Shown: positions 33,901-54,932 of the stretch, piece by piece
Numbering within the stretch: the stretch's first letter is position 1
Layout of the letters: the number at the start of each line of letters is the position of its first letter
NCBI GenBank assembly: GCA_960531495.1
Contig: OY482855.1
Span: 6,591,639 to 6,655,638 of the forward strand
DNA from: Zeus faber
Lineage: Eukaryota > Chordata > Actinopteri > Zeiformes > Zeidae
DNA: 64,000 nt
Direction: 5' to 3'
The notes under the pieces: model-generated
Told to the model about the DNA's origin: nothing
Databases searched by the model: none
What the model saw: only the letters and a program-made list of their open reading frames with translations
Position numbers and translations under genes: made by a program

Positions 33901-35388
33901 ACTTCACAGGACATTATATATTTGATAACAAAATGAGCCTTCTTGAGAGAAGGACTAGAACCACCATAAAGAGTCTGCCCACACATGCATATACACATTC
34001 AAAAAAGAAAAGAAAATCTCCTGCTCTGAATTATGGGTAGGATTTGTGGATTGTTGGTTGGTGTGTGTTTTTTCTCTTTGTGCTTGGAGTGTGTGGCAGT
34101 GCTTATTGTGAGTTCTGTTGGTTAAAGGCGCAGATAGTCTTGGTGAAATAGAAGGAACAGTGGGGTTTTTGATGCAAGAGAAGAGGTTTTGTGTTTCGGC
34201 TGCTGAATGAAAGGAACCAGCTTTGACTTAGGACTCTGTGCGTAACTGCATTGGGCTGGGCTGTTCCGACGGGGAGCTGAAACAGGATGTTTTTGGTCGC
34301 AGACCACCAGTGCAAACTGGAAGGTGTGACTACATTTAAGAGGTGGAGCAAGGGGTGGTGCTTAGTCGACTTCCCCTGACAGAGGGGGTTGAAAAGAGGC
34401 TCCCTTCTCTCTCTCTCCTTTCTTAGTATGATAGAAGGAAATAAATAAATAAAAATAGAAATAAAATTAAATAGGAATATAGAATAAAAATAATGAATGA
34501 GAGGTAATATTAGATTGACTAATATACTCTTTAGATTTAAATGCGTCATATGAATAAAAGTAAAACATTGCTTTATTTCAAATGCGTGAGGAATAAAAAG
34601 CTAATAAAGAATAATGTATGTCTCATTGAATTAAGAATTAAGAATTTAGAGTGGTCTTAAGACACTGAACTCTTGTGTTATTCTTTTTGTTTTTTCTTTC
34701 TTCCTCTCTTTTACTTTGCTGAGTGAAAGCTGGGGGAAAGACAGAGAAGATGGAATGTGTCTGAACTGGATCATCCAAGGGGCAGATGACAAGACATCTG
34801 GCAGTTCTTCACAGACACCGGGAGCTTGCGCATGACAGCGCATAAGAATTCTGAATTCCTTGAATAAGGCCAGTACGATTTATCCACAAACTCTTTCAAC
34901 AGACCTCACCTGCATTTACCTATATGCCTATACATTTAGTAAGAATGTACATGATTGCTTGTTCTCAAATATAGGATTACAGTAGTTATTTTTCTTATAT
35001 AGAGTTTGCAATTAGTTAGTAAAAGACTTGGCAACGGACTGACTAATCAAGGCATTCACCTAATTAATGGAGTATTATTGATTTGATTGATCACATGCGG
35101 AAAAACTGATTTGATCTAGATACGGTTGAGTGCTGTGAATAATGGTTTCATTATCTGAATATGGTTTACCTTGATTGAGGCTGTTTTGAGGGTGAACATT
35201 GATGGACATTTAAGATAAATGAGTATGATCAGATGTATCAGATCATGAACAAGTGAAGTTGCTTTCATAAGTGGGAAGCTATTGGTCTCCTTTGGGGTTG
35301 GTAAATTCAGTTGTTTTAAGTTGAGTGTGATTACACCGTGCTTTATAAATGATTTTTAAATAAATCAATTAGAGTTTCAATAAAATAA

Positions 35389-36081
35389 ATGGATACAAGA
35401 ATTACAAAAGTAATCACTCCTATTGATGTAGTGCGAAAGAATAATCCCCTTATTAAAAATGTTGCAAAAATATCAGGAAAATGGAGCAAACGGTGGCCTG
35501 ACATTGAACAACCAGGGCCAGCTGACGGAACTCTTAATCTGGATGTGATTAAAACAATGCAGGTGCTTGTGTCCACATATAAAGTAAATCAAAAGAGAGG
35601 AAAAAGAGGAAAAAGACGCACGGAGAAAAGACAAACAGAACTTGGCATTCTGCAGCTGTTCGTAAAGGAGGGACAGACATGGTTCGAAGTTGCAAAAGAA
35701 AAAAGAGAACAAAGTAGACAAGAAATAAAGAAAAATGAAAAGGAAGGAGAAAAATTGATGGAGAAGATTACCACACCCTTCTCACATACAGCATCTGTAA
35801 AGAAGCCCCCGCCTTATGAGAAGGAGGTGAAGTTCACTGATGTTTATCCTCAGCTCCCAGTGATGACAACGGAGGGCAACTATCTCTTCAAAGATGAGGA
35901 TGAGCAAATAATAGAGATGGGGAAGGCTACAACAACCATAAAGATGTATCCAAGCTCTAACAGTACCAAGAGAAGGAACCGTTTGGGAAGCAGACAACAA
36001 GTCAGAAGCCTGCAAATAGTAGAAGAGAGTGTGAGTAACTCGGACGAAGCTATTGGAGGAGCAGAACAGATGGAATTGTAG
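35389..36081 (+). CDS. Gag-like open frame of the endogenous retrovirus
   Basis: 230 codons, the longest intact frame of the element, in the same orientation as the LTRs. The middle is very rich in Lys, Arg and Glu (about residues 65-125). PPPY at about 140-143 matches the late-domain PPxY motif of retroviral Gag. No Gly2, so no myristoylation signal, and no zinc knuckle. The frame stops at a sequence (GCGGCGCCCCTAACGGGAGC) that looks like a LINE tail, so the capsid and nucleocapsid parts were probably lost. Identity rests on position and the PPPY motif, not on strong similarity. Confidence 0.55.
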   Translation: MDTRITKVITPIDVVRKNNPLIKNVAKISGKWSKRWPDIEQPGPADGTLNLDVIKTMQVLVSTYKVNQKRGKRGKRRTEKRQTELGILQLFVKEGQTWFEVAKEKREQSRQEIKKNEKEGEKLMEKITTPFSHTASVKKPPPYEKEVKFTDVYPQLPVMTTEGNYLFKDEDEQIIEMGKATTTIKMYPSSNSTKRRNRLGSRQQVRSLQIVEESVSNSDEAIGGAEQMEL

Positions 36082-36249
36082 GTAGATAATGCACTGCGGC
36101 GCCCCTAACGGGAGCAGCCAAAAGGAGAGGATTCTTGGTGGTGGAATGAGGAAGTAGCTACTATGAAGATAAACACTGATGATTATCTTGATAAAGAGCG
36201 TGACATTGAGAAAAGTGTGCCACATATGACTTTAATGGTGGCTGAAGGA

Positions 36250-36900
36250 GTTGAGCAGAAGCATGTGGAGAAATCATGAAGGACTGATGGTCGCAACCCA
36301 AAACCTACTAGATCTGATTATTCAGGAAGCACATGGGTTAGCCCATGTTGCAAGGGGGGAGGTAAGAACAAAAATCACGAAAGAGTATGGTTATTGGGCA
36401 CCGTACTTGCTTGAGAAAATTGAGATGTCATAGGCAGATGTACAATCGGTCTTAAAAACAATGTTCGGAGAGGTGTGAAGAGTTCACCCTGTCACATTCC
36501 AACTCCGACAGGTCCCATGCGTGAGTTGGTCGTGGATTTTGTTGACATGATAAGACCAGTAGGAGGTAAAAGATACATGTTAGTCGTCGTGGATAGATTT
36601 TCACGGGGGACTGAAGCAAGCCAAGTTCTTGTGTCGTGAGGTCATAAGCAGGTGGGGACTTCCAGATCGCATATTTTCAGATAATGGGAAAGAGTTTGTG
36701 GATAAAGCAATAAAATTAATTCAGCAAAAATTGGGAATTAAACAACGTCTGTTCATCTGGAGCTGTTCATCATCTGCAAAGCCAAGGGGTTTGTGAAAAA
36801 TTGAATGGTGTGCTGAAAAATTGCATTGTTAAAATCTGTCAGTATACAGGTCTGAATTGGCATTAGAGGTGTGTAGTGAGGAGCTAACATTAGTAGAGAA
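36250..36900 (+). pseudogene. Retroviral integrase remains
   Basis: Broken in several places. Recognisable pieces are the His-x3-His part of the N-terminal zinc finger (EAHGLAHV), the core start (MRELVVDFVDMIRPVGGKRY, VVVDRFSR with the first catalytic Asp) and the second catalytic region (ISRWGLPDRIFSDNGKEFVD). The Cys pair of the zinc finger is lost behind stops. It is in the element's orientation, between gag-like frame and 3' LTR. Reverse transcriptase is absent, so most of pol has been deleted. Confidence 0.85.
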
Positions 36901-37950
36901 ATATCTATACTGAATATCTGATTCATTCATAGGCTCAAAACTATTTTTAACTGAGAAAATGCATGGACAAAGGGGGGAAAAGGAAAATGTTAATCATATA
37001 TTTGAATAATTTTAAAGTGTAATGCAAAAGTGAAATTATTATACTGTATTTGATGTCTGTGCAAGATACTGGCTGGTGAATTATTCTTCCAGGACCAGTA
37101 TGAGAGGTTGGCTGTGTCCAGAGATCCTAACAGCCTAATGGACTTGAACACGCAAACATGGACATTCAAAAATTGAGGATGAAAATGGACGACCGACCCT
37201 GAATGAGGACATCATGATCAGGAGTGTCGAGCGAAATAGCATTGAAGATTGATGGTGTTAAAAAGCAACAGTTCTATCCATACATAGGTGTTATGCAGGT
37301 TTTTATGATATGATATTTATTGATATTGATATGAGATTTTATGATATTGGAGTTTATTTATTCCAACCTTTATTATTGATGAAAAGTCTGTATTCTACAG
37401 TAGATATTTTTAGCAAGACATATTACTTTCATTTAGTATTGTTTTCTTTGAAGTTTTCTGTAACAGGGTGAAATGGATATATTGGAACCTCAGGTGTTTT
37501 GTTTTTTTGCGAGGTTTTGAGGGACATTGATAATAGGCAGGGACAGGTTCATTGGAAGGTCCGATGGGTCGACCAGCCTGACTTTGGACAAAATTTTTGA
37601 TTTATTTCTGAGGTACCTGAATGTATGCATTACTATGTAACATCCTGTACAGTTTTCTAAACCCTTCTTCTTTGCGGTTAATTGATTTGGAGTGCAATAG
37701 GTGGTTGCCTCGGGCAGAGGAACCGTAAGAGAATTTTCCTGTCTTGATTGTTGTTGAAAGAACTAAGAAAGGAAGCTGCCAGATGGGTTTTTCGCTCTCA
37801 CACTCCACAAATGTATTGTATTGCTACGACTAAGCATGTTCAAACGTGTAGATTATAATCAGTCTGTTTGTTAGTAGGTGATTTCTATTAAGCCAATTAA
37901 CGTTGTAACTTCAATGACTCTTCTCTCTGTTGAGACTTTATGTAGTCTCG

Positions 37951-37961
37951 AAGGGGGGAAA
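37951..37961 (+). other. Polypurine tract of the endogenous retrovirus
   Basis: AAGGGGGGAAA lies 2 nt before the 3' LTR start (TGAGGTG at 37964), the usual site where plus-strand DNA synthesis begins. Confidence 0.9.
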
Positions 37962-37963
37962 TA

Positions 37964-38364
37964 TGAGGTGTCTGGGAATGAGTAGCGTCCCAAGACAGTG
38001 CCCATTGTATAAAATAATAATTATTAACAGACGATGCCAGGGGTCTCAAGAGAGAGGCAGAGCCCATTGTCAGGGGTCCCGGTGTTTAGGGAGTCGAAAA
38101 CGTGAACGGTGACCAATGTAGTCCCCTACATTGGTCACCGTTCACAGATGGTCATCAGATGGTCAACATTGTATCTGGCTTAGCATAAAAGCACCTGCCT
38201 GAGTGTCATTCGACAGAGAATCCATCCGGCTCGGTTCTCTCCTGGGCATCCTAGGTAAGTCCAGTCTGATGCTGTTCTTTTGTAATAAATCTATTATTTT
38301 ACTCAAGTCAGCGTCAGCGGTCTCTCCTTCTTCATCAACACATCAAATTCATCAAGAAACTACA
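37964..38364 (+). repeat. 3' LTR of the endogenous retrovirus (401 bp), with foldback
   Basis: Collinear with the 5' LTR except for about 35 extra bases at 38113-38150. There GTGAACGGTGACCAATGTAG is followed by TCCC and then its exact reverse complement, and a short direct repeat GATGGTCATCAGATGGTC. Few other differences are visible between the LTRs. Confidence 0.95.
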
Positions 38365-39320
38365 CACCAACACGGTGTCCGCTCCCTGATGTTGCTGCAG
38401 CCACCCCTCGTTACTACTGGTCTGGATGGCCGCCACCAACTGCGTCACACGGTCCCGTTCCTCCTGACACGACAGTAACAGCCCGCCATCGCTACACAGG
38501 GGCGCCGGGAGAGGGCGTCAGCGTTACCATGCTAACATTCCGGCCGGTGCTGCACCTTAAGGTCATATCTCTGTCGGACCTCCAGCTACCAGGCTACCTG
38601 GCCCTCGGGGTTCCGAAAGTTCGGGAGCAAAGTGAGAGGGGCATGGTCGGTGCAAAGGAGGAACTGATTGCCGTGCAGGTAAGGTCAGAAGTGCCGCAAT
38701 GCCTGGACTACTGCCAGCAGCTCCTGTCGGGTGACATGTAGTTCCTTCGGCCCAGCTTAGTGGCCAGCTGTGGTAGGCCACTGTCTGCTCCTCACCCCTT
38801 TTTCTTGCGACAAGACAGCCCCCACCCCCACATTAATGGTGTCAGTGGCCTCGATCAGGGCGCGCCAGAGTCAGGTGGAGGCCGCGTCGCAGGTGTCATT
38901 GCAGCAGAAAGGGCAGCCCTTGTCGGTGAGGCGGTGCAGCAGGCTGGCTATGGTAGCTAAGTCCCTCACGAACCACCGGTAGTAGTAGGAGGCCAGGCCC
39001 AAGAAGCTTCGCAGCTCGCTGACAACAGTCAGCGTTGGCCAAACTCGGACCGCAACCACTTTTGCCGGATCGGTGGCCCACCAGACTCTTCCCAGCTCCT
39101 CTAGCCCCCAGCAAAACAACCCATAGGTCCTTGGTTTCTGAACCTGTCAGTAAAACAAATGATATACCATCAAAAATATATTAGTCCACAAAGTTTGCTT
39201 AGGCCTATACTTGGATAGTACAAGTACAAAAGGTTTTTCTCCTCTATTGATTCCCCTGGTCACATTGGGATCTGAAAAAAAACAAAACAGTTGGGATTAA
39301 TTGAAAACTTAAAATAAATG

Positions 39321-39640
39321 ATATGTAGCTTGCAAAGCTATTTCTGTCAGACAACATGACAGCGCAACACACTTCCATGCCTTTATGGGTCGGCCTATTT
39401 AATTAGCCAATCCCTCCTGCCGTACCCGCTTTGCTGCCTGGTTTGCTGCGCTCCCTCCATCTCCCCTGCGTCCACCTGTTGGAGTCCACCTTCTATCCAA
39501 TGGGAATATTCAATCATCTCTCATATATTTCTAGCTCATTGTATGCCTATGTTTGCTGTACACCTCACCGGTAGTGATGAGCACTAGAGCCCACATGCTG
39601 AACTCAAACAATGCTAATTAAATAAAGATAATTTTAAACT
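39321..39640. repeat. Dispersed repeat family, copy B (uninterrupted)
   Basis: Collinear with copies A and C: TTTCTGTCAGACAACATGAC, TTATGGGTCGGCCTATTTAA, TGCTGCGCTCCCTCCATC, CCACCTGTTGG, TATGCCTATGTTTGCTGTAC and GAGCACTAGAGCCCACA, with an AAATAAAGATAA end. It lacks the insertion of copy A. Confidence 0.75.
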
Positions 39641-41290
39641 AAATCTACAGTCTGAAATAACAATGTCAGTCTAAAATTAGTTATGTTTTAACACTAACAG
39701 AGAAAGTGGTTTGTGAGTGGCTCATCTATAATACACATTTATAAAAAATTGAGAAACATAAACATTGATTAAATAACTAGGTTATAACAATCTCATAAAT
39801 ATCCAAATTAAGATCAAACTGTGGCAAAAATAATATTATGTTGAAACATATTCTGTGCTTATGAAATGATCGCAGAATTTATTGTCTACCTTACTGTATT
39901 TTTTTATATACAGCTTCATGTAATTATAATTGAGTAAAGCCACTGCAATAAGATAAATGCCAAATACCATCATGTAAATATTGCTTTACGATTACGATTT
40001 TTGAAAGACTATTGCTGAAATAGTTTAAAAACCATCATTACATTGATTTTCAGACGGAATTAATGCACAAAGCAGCAAAAATATATTTTTTTCAGGCAAC
40101 TGTCACTCAAAACAGTAGAGAATAATTCAGGTAACACTATTTCTGACAGACAGCTTTTTTTTTTTTAAAGAAGAAAAAAAGATTTACTTTAGAAAGATCT
40201 TTTATTCGGCATTCGATTTACTGCTGAATAGAGCTTGAATAAGATTTAAAGGAAACATTTTTTTTAAAGGAAAACCTCAATTATCATACTGCATTTACAG
40301 TATCAGTAAAAACTACATTTTAACTACGCTTGCTTTGTTTGAAAAGCTGCAATAATTAGTCCTGCGATGGAAGAGGTATAAAAGTTGACCACCAGGCAAC
40401 ATTTTTAATGTTTCCCACCTGGTCAGGAGGTAGAGGACTTAAACAAAGTGGCATCATTGTAGTGGTGTGTTTCAGCCCAGGGCCAGGGAATAAGAGGCGG
40501 GAGGCAGGCGGTGGCAGAAACAGCGCCGTTTGGCATGTATTTTATTTCAAAGTCCAACAAACTGTGGCACATAGGCCAAAAGGGAAAAGAAAAGGCTCAC
40601 TGGCAAAACAACAGAAGAGTCACAGGGGTTAGTCAATACATACAGTATATAAGTTCAGGGCTTTAGTCCTGTCGGCCTGGGTTAGGTTCGTTGCGGCATC
40701 TCCACCACGCACCCGTATCCCCTCTGCGGGGAAAAACAGAGACTAAATCAATTCCTGGTCTTGGATTGGAGGAATCAGGGGAACTCCTCCCATAAATCTC
40801 TATTAGCTGAGCAGCCCAGGGATGGGAGCCTGCACCCCCTGTCTCCAGTTTGTTTTGGATTAGCCACACTAATAACGTTAGAACCACACACACCCATGGA
40901 GGGCAGCAGAAACGGCATAATCTGGTCTTGTTAAGACTGTAAAATGTAAAATCAAAGTGGCTGCATACCTGTTGCTCCTTGGTTGGCCTTACGAGCAACA
41001 GCCACTCTGCTCCCAATCACCTCGATCCTGATCAGGTGTGGCTGCTCAAACCAGACCATCCCCACACCACAGGATGTTATGTAGCTAGCTACAAAAAAAC
41101 ACAAACTTTTCGTGTCACTGCAGCTCAACCTGCATATGAGATGATGGAGACTGACCTAGAAAAACGGAGGTATTCGATTGTATGGCCAGATAGACCAGTT
41201 TGTGGAGGCCTTTGGACACAGAGTAGCAGTGATTACTGACCACTGAGATTTTCATAGAGAAATCATCCAATCGGAAAGCATGTGCACAAA
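39641..41290. other. AT-rich sequence and unclassified repeat, no gene
   Basis: 39.64-40.38 kb is AT-rich with no recognised content. 40.40-41.05 kb is of more even composition and contains poly-purine and GGGCCAGGGAATAAGAGGCG-type stretches. It may be a mobile-element fragment, but no protein domain was seen. Confidence 0.4.
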
Positions 41291-41294
41291 TGTT

Positions 41295-41525
41295 TTCCAG
41301 CTACAAGCACAATCACACTATGAAGTACTGTATTTGATAGGTATTACACCCAAGGAATTATTTTGTTTCCTACCAAAAGGGTTGGGTGGCTGTACAGGTG
41401 ACAGACATACAACATAACACAGAACATTGGGTTTTCTTGACAATTTGTTGCCAGCGGACATTGTCTTGGCTGATAGAGGTTTTGACATACAGTTCAGGAA
41501 ACTAGTTAATTTATTTCAACTAGTT
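41295..41525 (+). pseudogene. DDE_Tnp_4-type transposase fragment (ISL2EU-like)
   Basis: With one small frame break, the plus strand reads HYEVLYLIGITPKELFCFLP, KGLGGCTGDRH, then LGFLDNLLPADIVLADRGFD. These correspond to the conserved core of the THAP/DDE_Tnp_4 transposases found in ISL2EU elements of fish (IGITPxG, F-SKGWGGRxSDKH, LPGDxVLADRGFDI). An (AAT)n run follows at 41560-41602. No ends identified. Confidence 0.75.
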
Positions 41526-41558
41526 TATTTACACCCACAATTATTAGGTGTCTAGCCC

Positions 41559-41602
<44 letters not shown>

Positions 41603-41604
<2 letters not shown>

Positions 41605-42769
41605 ATTGTATGTATTAAGTGATGTTCTTATAAGTCAAATCAAAGCACTGTACAATGAAGTAAAACAGATCATGAAAACAACTCCTACAGTATGTCTTTT
41701 ATTAGTGATGCTCCACCTTGTGGTTTTTGAGTGCAAGTAATGAAGAAATTTTAGACAAAGTTGTTACCTGTTATTGTAGTATAATTTCTACCCTGCAACC
41801 CATTCTACTGACTGTGGGTCATTTAAAGTGGTACTCTATAAGATTGTCTGTGTTTACTGGATTGCACTACAAGTTCCAGAATTCCATTTGAAATTGAAAC
41901 TTTTTTATTTGTTACGACATCTGTGTTTCACCCTCGTCTTTGCGGTATTGCCTTCATCTGATAGATTTTTTCAAATTTTCTCTTCTGTCATTTGAGGTGG
42001 TGGGAATATCTGAGTGTGTTGTTCTTTTTTGTGAATGTCCATCCATATTGACAGTTCACTGACCACAACTAGCTGCTCCGGTTTATCAAATTTACCACAG
42101 CTGCCATTCACTTGTTACACATGTCCGATTTTTGCATTCCTGCCATTAAAGGTGGAACTATCCACCAACAAGGGAAACAGGATGCGGCAAATACACAAAA
42201 AAGGTCAATAAGATTTATGTAGAATGTAGCTACAACATGAAATTAAATATACAAAACATTTCTTCCTTTGACCTGCATTGGAACAGTTTACAACCCATAC
42301 TACGACATACAACTATACTGATGCCTCTGTTTGGGAAAACAGTTAGGGCTGCAGTAAGTTTGTGTTTGTTTGGTCTACAAGTCTCAAAGCTACAAAACCT
42401 ATGATACCATAACATAAAAACCACAAAAAAAACCCTGATGTAAATGTTAACAGTGTGTGAGGCGAGATGTGTTATCTTCCCCCGAAATTCCCTTTTACAC
42501 AGTCCAGTCATTTGCACTATTCCAAGTAGGAGGTCAGGGTTTTTACTGACTTTAGTGTTAATGGAACGCATGCATTACTGCTCAGTTGGTGGGATTTATT
42601 TTGGCCAAGTGCCTTTGCAGTCATTGCCAGTGTTTTAAAATAGAAGTTATTGACATGGGGGTTGAGCTCCAGATAGACTCCCACGGCTCTAATTATAAGC
42701 AAGTTAAGAACTACCCGACAGAAACATGGATGCACATGGCAGTTCAATCGTCCACACGGTTGATCTGCT
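41603..42769. other. Unassigned sequence between two transposon relics
   Basis: No host gene recognised. The open frame at 42230-42571 has no known family. Confidence 0.4.
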
Positions 42770-43360
42770 TCACACACTGCATATTGGACGTCATGCTCCT
42801 CAAACATGGAACTGCAAAACTAACTCATGAGGTCCTGACAACATTCATGGTTGAAGTCACAGCTATAGTTAATGCCAGGCCATTAACATCAGTCTCCACA
42901 GCCCCAGAGCACCCAGCCATTCTCACTCCAGCTACTCTGCTTGCCCGGTCGGTACACCTCCTTTGCCTCTGGGCCAGTTCAATGAGAAGGACCTCTTCAA
43001 ACGTCAGTGGAGACAAGTCGAGAGACTGGCTACCATGTTCTGGGAACAGTGGAAACGGGAGTATATTGATGACCTGCAGGGACGCCGCATCTGGTGAAAT
43101 GAAAGACCAAACATGCAGAAAAGGGACGTTGTCCTACTGCGGTACAATCAAGCCAAGAGGAACGACTGGCCTCTTGGCCTTGTTACAAAAACTTCTCCCA
43201 GTGATGATGGAAAGCTAAGGAAGATAGAAGTAAGGATCAACAGGAACAGTACAGCATGGCTGTTGCTCAGACCTGTCTCAGAGGTCATCCTCCTTCTGTC
43301 CAATGAGACTGGCAGAGAACTGTTAAGTAAGGCATCCATTCTATACCTCACTTCTTAAGT
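42770..43360 (+). pseudogene. BEL/Pao retrotransposon integrase C-terminal fragment
   Basis: Frames are broken, but the order of BEL/Pao integrase ends is clear: LTHEVLTTFMVEVTAIVNAR, PLTSVSTAPEHPAILTPATL, then in another frame KRQWRQVERL-type residues, MQKRDVVLLRYNQAKRNDWP, LGLVTKTSPSDDGK and LRPVSEVILL. The rest of the element is missing. Confidence 0.85.
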
Positions 43361-43504
43361 TTAGGTTCCTGGCAGTTTGACATCTTACAGGCACCAGACG
43401 GAGAGTGTTCCATCTTTCCTAAATTAAGTAGACACAAGATTCCACGCCTTACAAATTGTGGATTAGTGCCGCCTACTGGCTGTTTGTATGCATCCTCTGT
43501 CCCT

Positions 43505-43800
43505 CTCAATTGGCATTGTGACGTTGTGGTGCTGTGACATCCTAATCGACATTGTGACATTGTGACGCTGTGACGTCCTAATCGGCTGTAACACTGTGAC
43601 GTCCAAATCTGCATTGTGACATTGTGACTCTGTGACATCCAAATTGACATTGTGACATTGTGACTCTGTGACATCCAAATTGACATTGTGACGCTGTGAC
43701 ATCCTATTCGGCTGCAATGCTGTGACATCCTAATCGGCATTGTGACATTGTGACGCTATGACATCCTAATCGGCTGTAACACAGTGACATCCAAATTGGC
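43505..43800. repeat. Minisatellite built on ATTGTGACATTGTGACGCTGTGACATCC
   Basis: About seven irregular higher-order units, each composed of GTGAC-containing words plus TCCTAATCGGC or TCCAAATTGGC linkers. Confidence 0.95.
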
Positions 43801-43977
43801 CAGTCGGATTAACACTACATTTCGGGAAGGCAGCATTGTGGCATCTCCTTCCATTTGCCCCATTATTGCCTTTGAGGACGCAGAATATGTAATTTATTTG
43901 TTCATGCACAGATTGTAAGAGTTACAAAAACTTATTAACAAGTTATAAACATTTGCATAGAGATTGCGTACACGTAA

Positions 43978-44316
43978 GCCGTTTCTCAATAGCAAGTACG
44001 CGAATTCCGGACTTGCAGACTTGGTAGTTCAGACTTGGCAAGTTCGACTCGGGAGTACAGACTCCCGGGGACGGGAGGACGCAGGACGGTCATTCTGCGA
44101 AATGCATTGTGGGATACTTGGCTGTCCCAAGGCCACACAAGTCACCACTGATGCATCCTCGATAAAATGAGCGGAGCAAGTCCACATCCGGGCATTTGGA
44201 CTGGACTTGGCTTGATGCGTACCTTGATTTGAAACAAAATTTGGGCTGCGACTGCTGACGTTTCACAAATCCACAAGAACACAAGTACAGACAAGAACGC
44301 AGATTGAGAAAGGGCC
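43978..44316. mobile_element. MITE with GCCGTTTCTCAAT ends
   Basis: The left end GCCGTTTCTCAATAGCAAG and right end AGATTGAGAAAGGGC are inverted repeats. The interior includes AAATGCATTGTGGGATACTT and ACTTGGC motifs typical of short fish hAT- or PIF-type MITEs. Non-coding. Confidence 0.65.
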
Positions 44317-44409
44317 GTAGTGAGGGCAGAGGATATAGTTTCTCATGTTTACAACTAATGGCGAAAGGACTGTAAGTTAGGCGGAGGTAAAAAAAATAAA
44401 TATAATAAT

Positions 44410-44657
44410 AATTATATATATATATGTGTGTGCGTATATCTATATATGTATTTATATGTATATGTGTATATATGTGTAAATTTGCATACTGTTTATATGT
44501 ATATGCATATATATACAGCATATGTATATGTGTATATATGTATATATGTATATATATATAATATGTGTGTGTATATACAGTATATGTATATATATGTATA
44601 TGTATGTGTGTGTCTGTGTGTGTGTGTGTGTGTGTGCGTATGTGTGTTTATATGTAC

Positions 44658-44691
<34 letters not shown>

Positions 44692-44820
44692 GTATGTGTG
44701 TATATATGTATGTATATAGGTGTATGTGTATATATTTGTGTGTATACATGTGTATATAAGTATGTATGTATGTATGTATGTATGTATGTATGTATGTGTA
44801 TATATACGTATATACACACA
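44410..44820. repeat. Compound (TA)n/(TG)n/(TATG)n microsatellite
   Basis: About 400 bp of alternating TA, TG and TATG runs. All frames through it are artefacts. Confidence 0.95.
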
Positions 44821-44999
44821 CCAATAAGCACCAACATGTCGCCCTGTGTACATAATAAAATGAATAGTATCTAAATAAGTGTAGACCATAATCATAATGG
44901 TCAGTTCCTGTACCAGCTGTGAGGACAAGCTTGTGTACATTCCAGTGACGGATATAAATACAGGTACGCACGCACGCACACACAACAGCGGAGAACTAT

Positions 45000-45336
45000 A
45001 GCGTCGTTTCCGCAGCCAATCAGCGGCCGCGTTGCGGTGACGTACGGCTGTCAGCTGTTCTTGTTTTGCTTCTCTCTCTTCTTCCGTTTCCTCCGCTTAG
45101 TCGAGGCACTTATCTTAAGATTTCCACCGGAAAGTTGGATTTCCCGACCCAAACGCACTGGGTCGCGGACCGTATCTCATCGTCAGCGGCCCTTGGACGC
45201 GTTTCTCCGTGCGGGCGGTCCATCTCATTTCTCTCCAGCTGGATCCACCGTCGGCCAAAATCGAGCGAAAAGGCGCAGCCGATCCCAGGCCTCCAATCCA
45301 GGGCGGAGCGGGGGGGCGAGGTCGCTGGGAATCGGG
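45000..45336 (+). promoter_or_regulatory. wipi1: WIPI1 promoter and 5' UTR (CpG-rich)
   Basis: GC- and CpG-rich block directly upstream of the WIPI1 ATG. It has a CCAAT box at 45016-45020 (GCAGCCAATCAG), a CRE-like TGACGTAC at 45038, a CAGCTG E-box near 45052, and a pyrimidine-rich run TTCTCTCTCTTCTTCCGTTT near 45070 that suits a transcription start. No ATG was seen between that run and 45337. Confidence 0.6.

Positions 45337-54932
<9,596 letters not shown>

Larger units (their letters stand above)
32116..38364 (+). mobile_element. Endogenous retrovirus, two LTRs, internally degraded
   Basis: Two near-identical direct LTRs (32116-32481 and 37964-38364) start TGAGGTGTCTGGG and end AACTACA. 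The insertion is flanked by CACC on both sides (32112-32115 and 38365-38368), a 4-bp target duplication. A candidate primer-binding site, TGGCGTCATGAACTAGGA, begins 3 nt after the 5' LTR. A purine tract lies directly before the 3' LTR. A gag-like frame and integrase remains are present. Protease, reverse transcriptase and envelope were not found, so this old copy is defective. It sits inside the gypsy relic. Confidence 0.93.
31450..39125 (-). mobile_element. Ty3/gypsy pol relic, split by a later retrovirus
   Basis: Minus-strand relic in two blocks. 38369-39125 carries the end of reverse transcriptase and RNase H (SELRSFLGLASYYYRWFVRD, LLHRLTDKGCPF, then a broken RNase H region with AEGTTCHPTGAAG). 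31450-32111 carries the integrase zinc finger region (GHYGNSKALHRLRGRFYWLG, then HVHSSDLC) and broken core (SLTRAMATSSSLWIM, LGRNFESQV). Frames are interrupted many times. No LTRs of this element were recognised. The blocks were contiguous before 32116-38364 was inserted. Confidence 0.85.

Noticed and set aside
34103-34549. 148-codon minus-strand frame inside the retrovirus
   Set aside because: Antisense to the element, low complexity, no family similarity.
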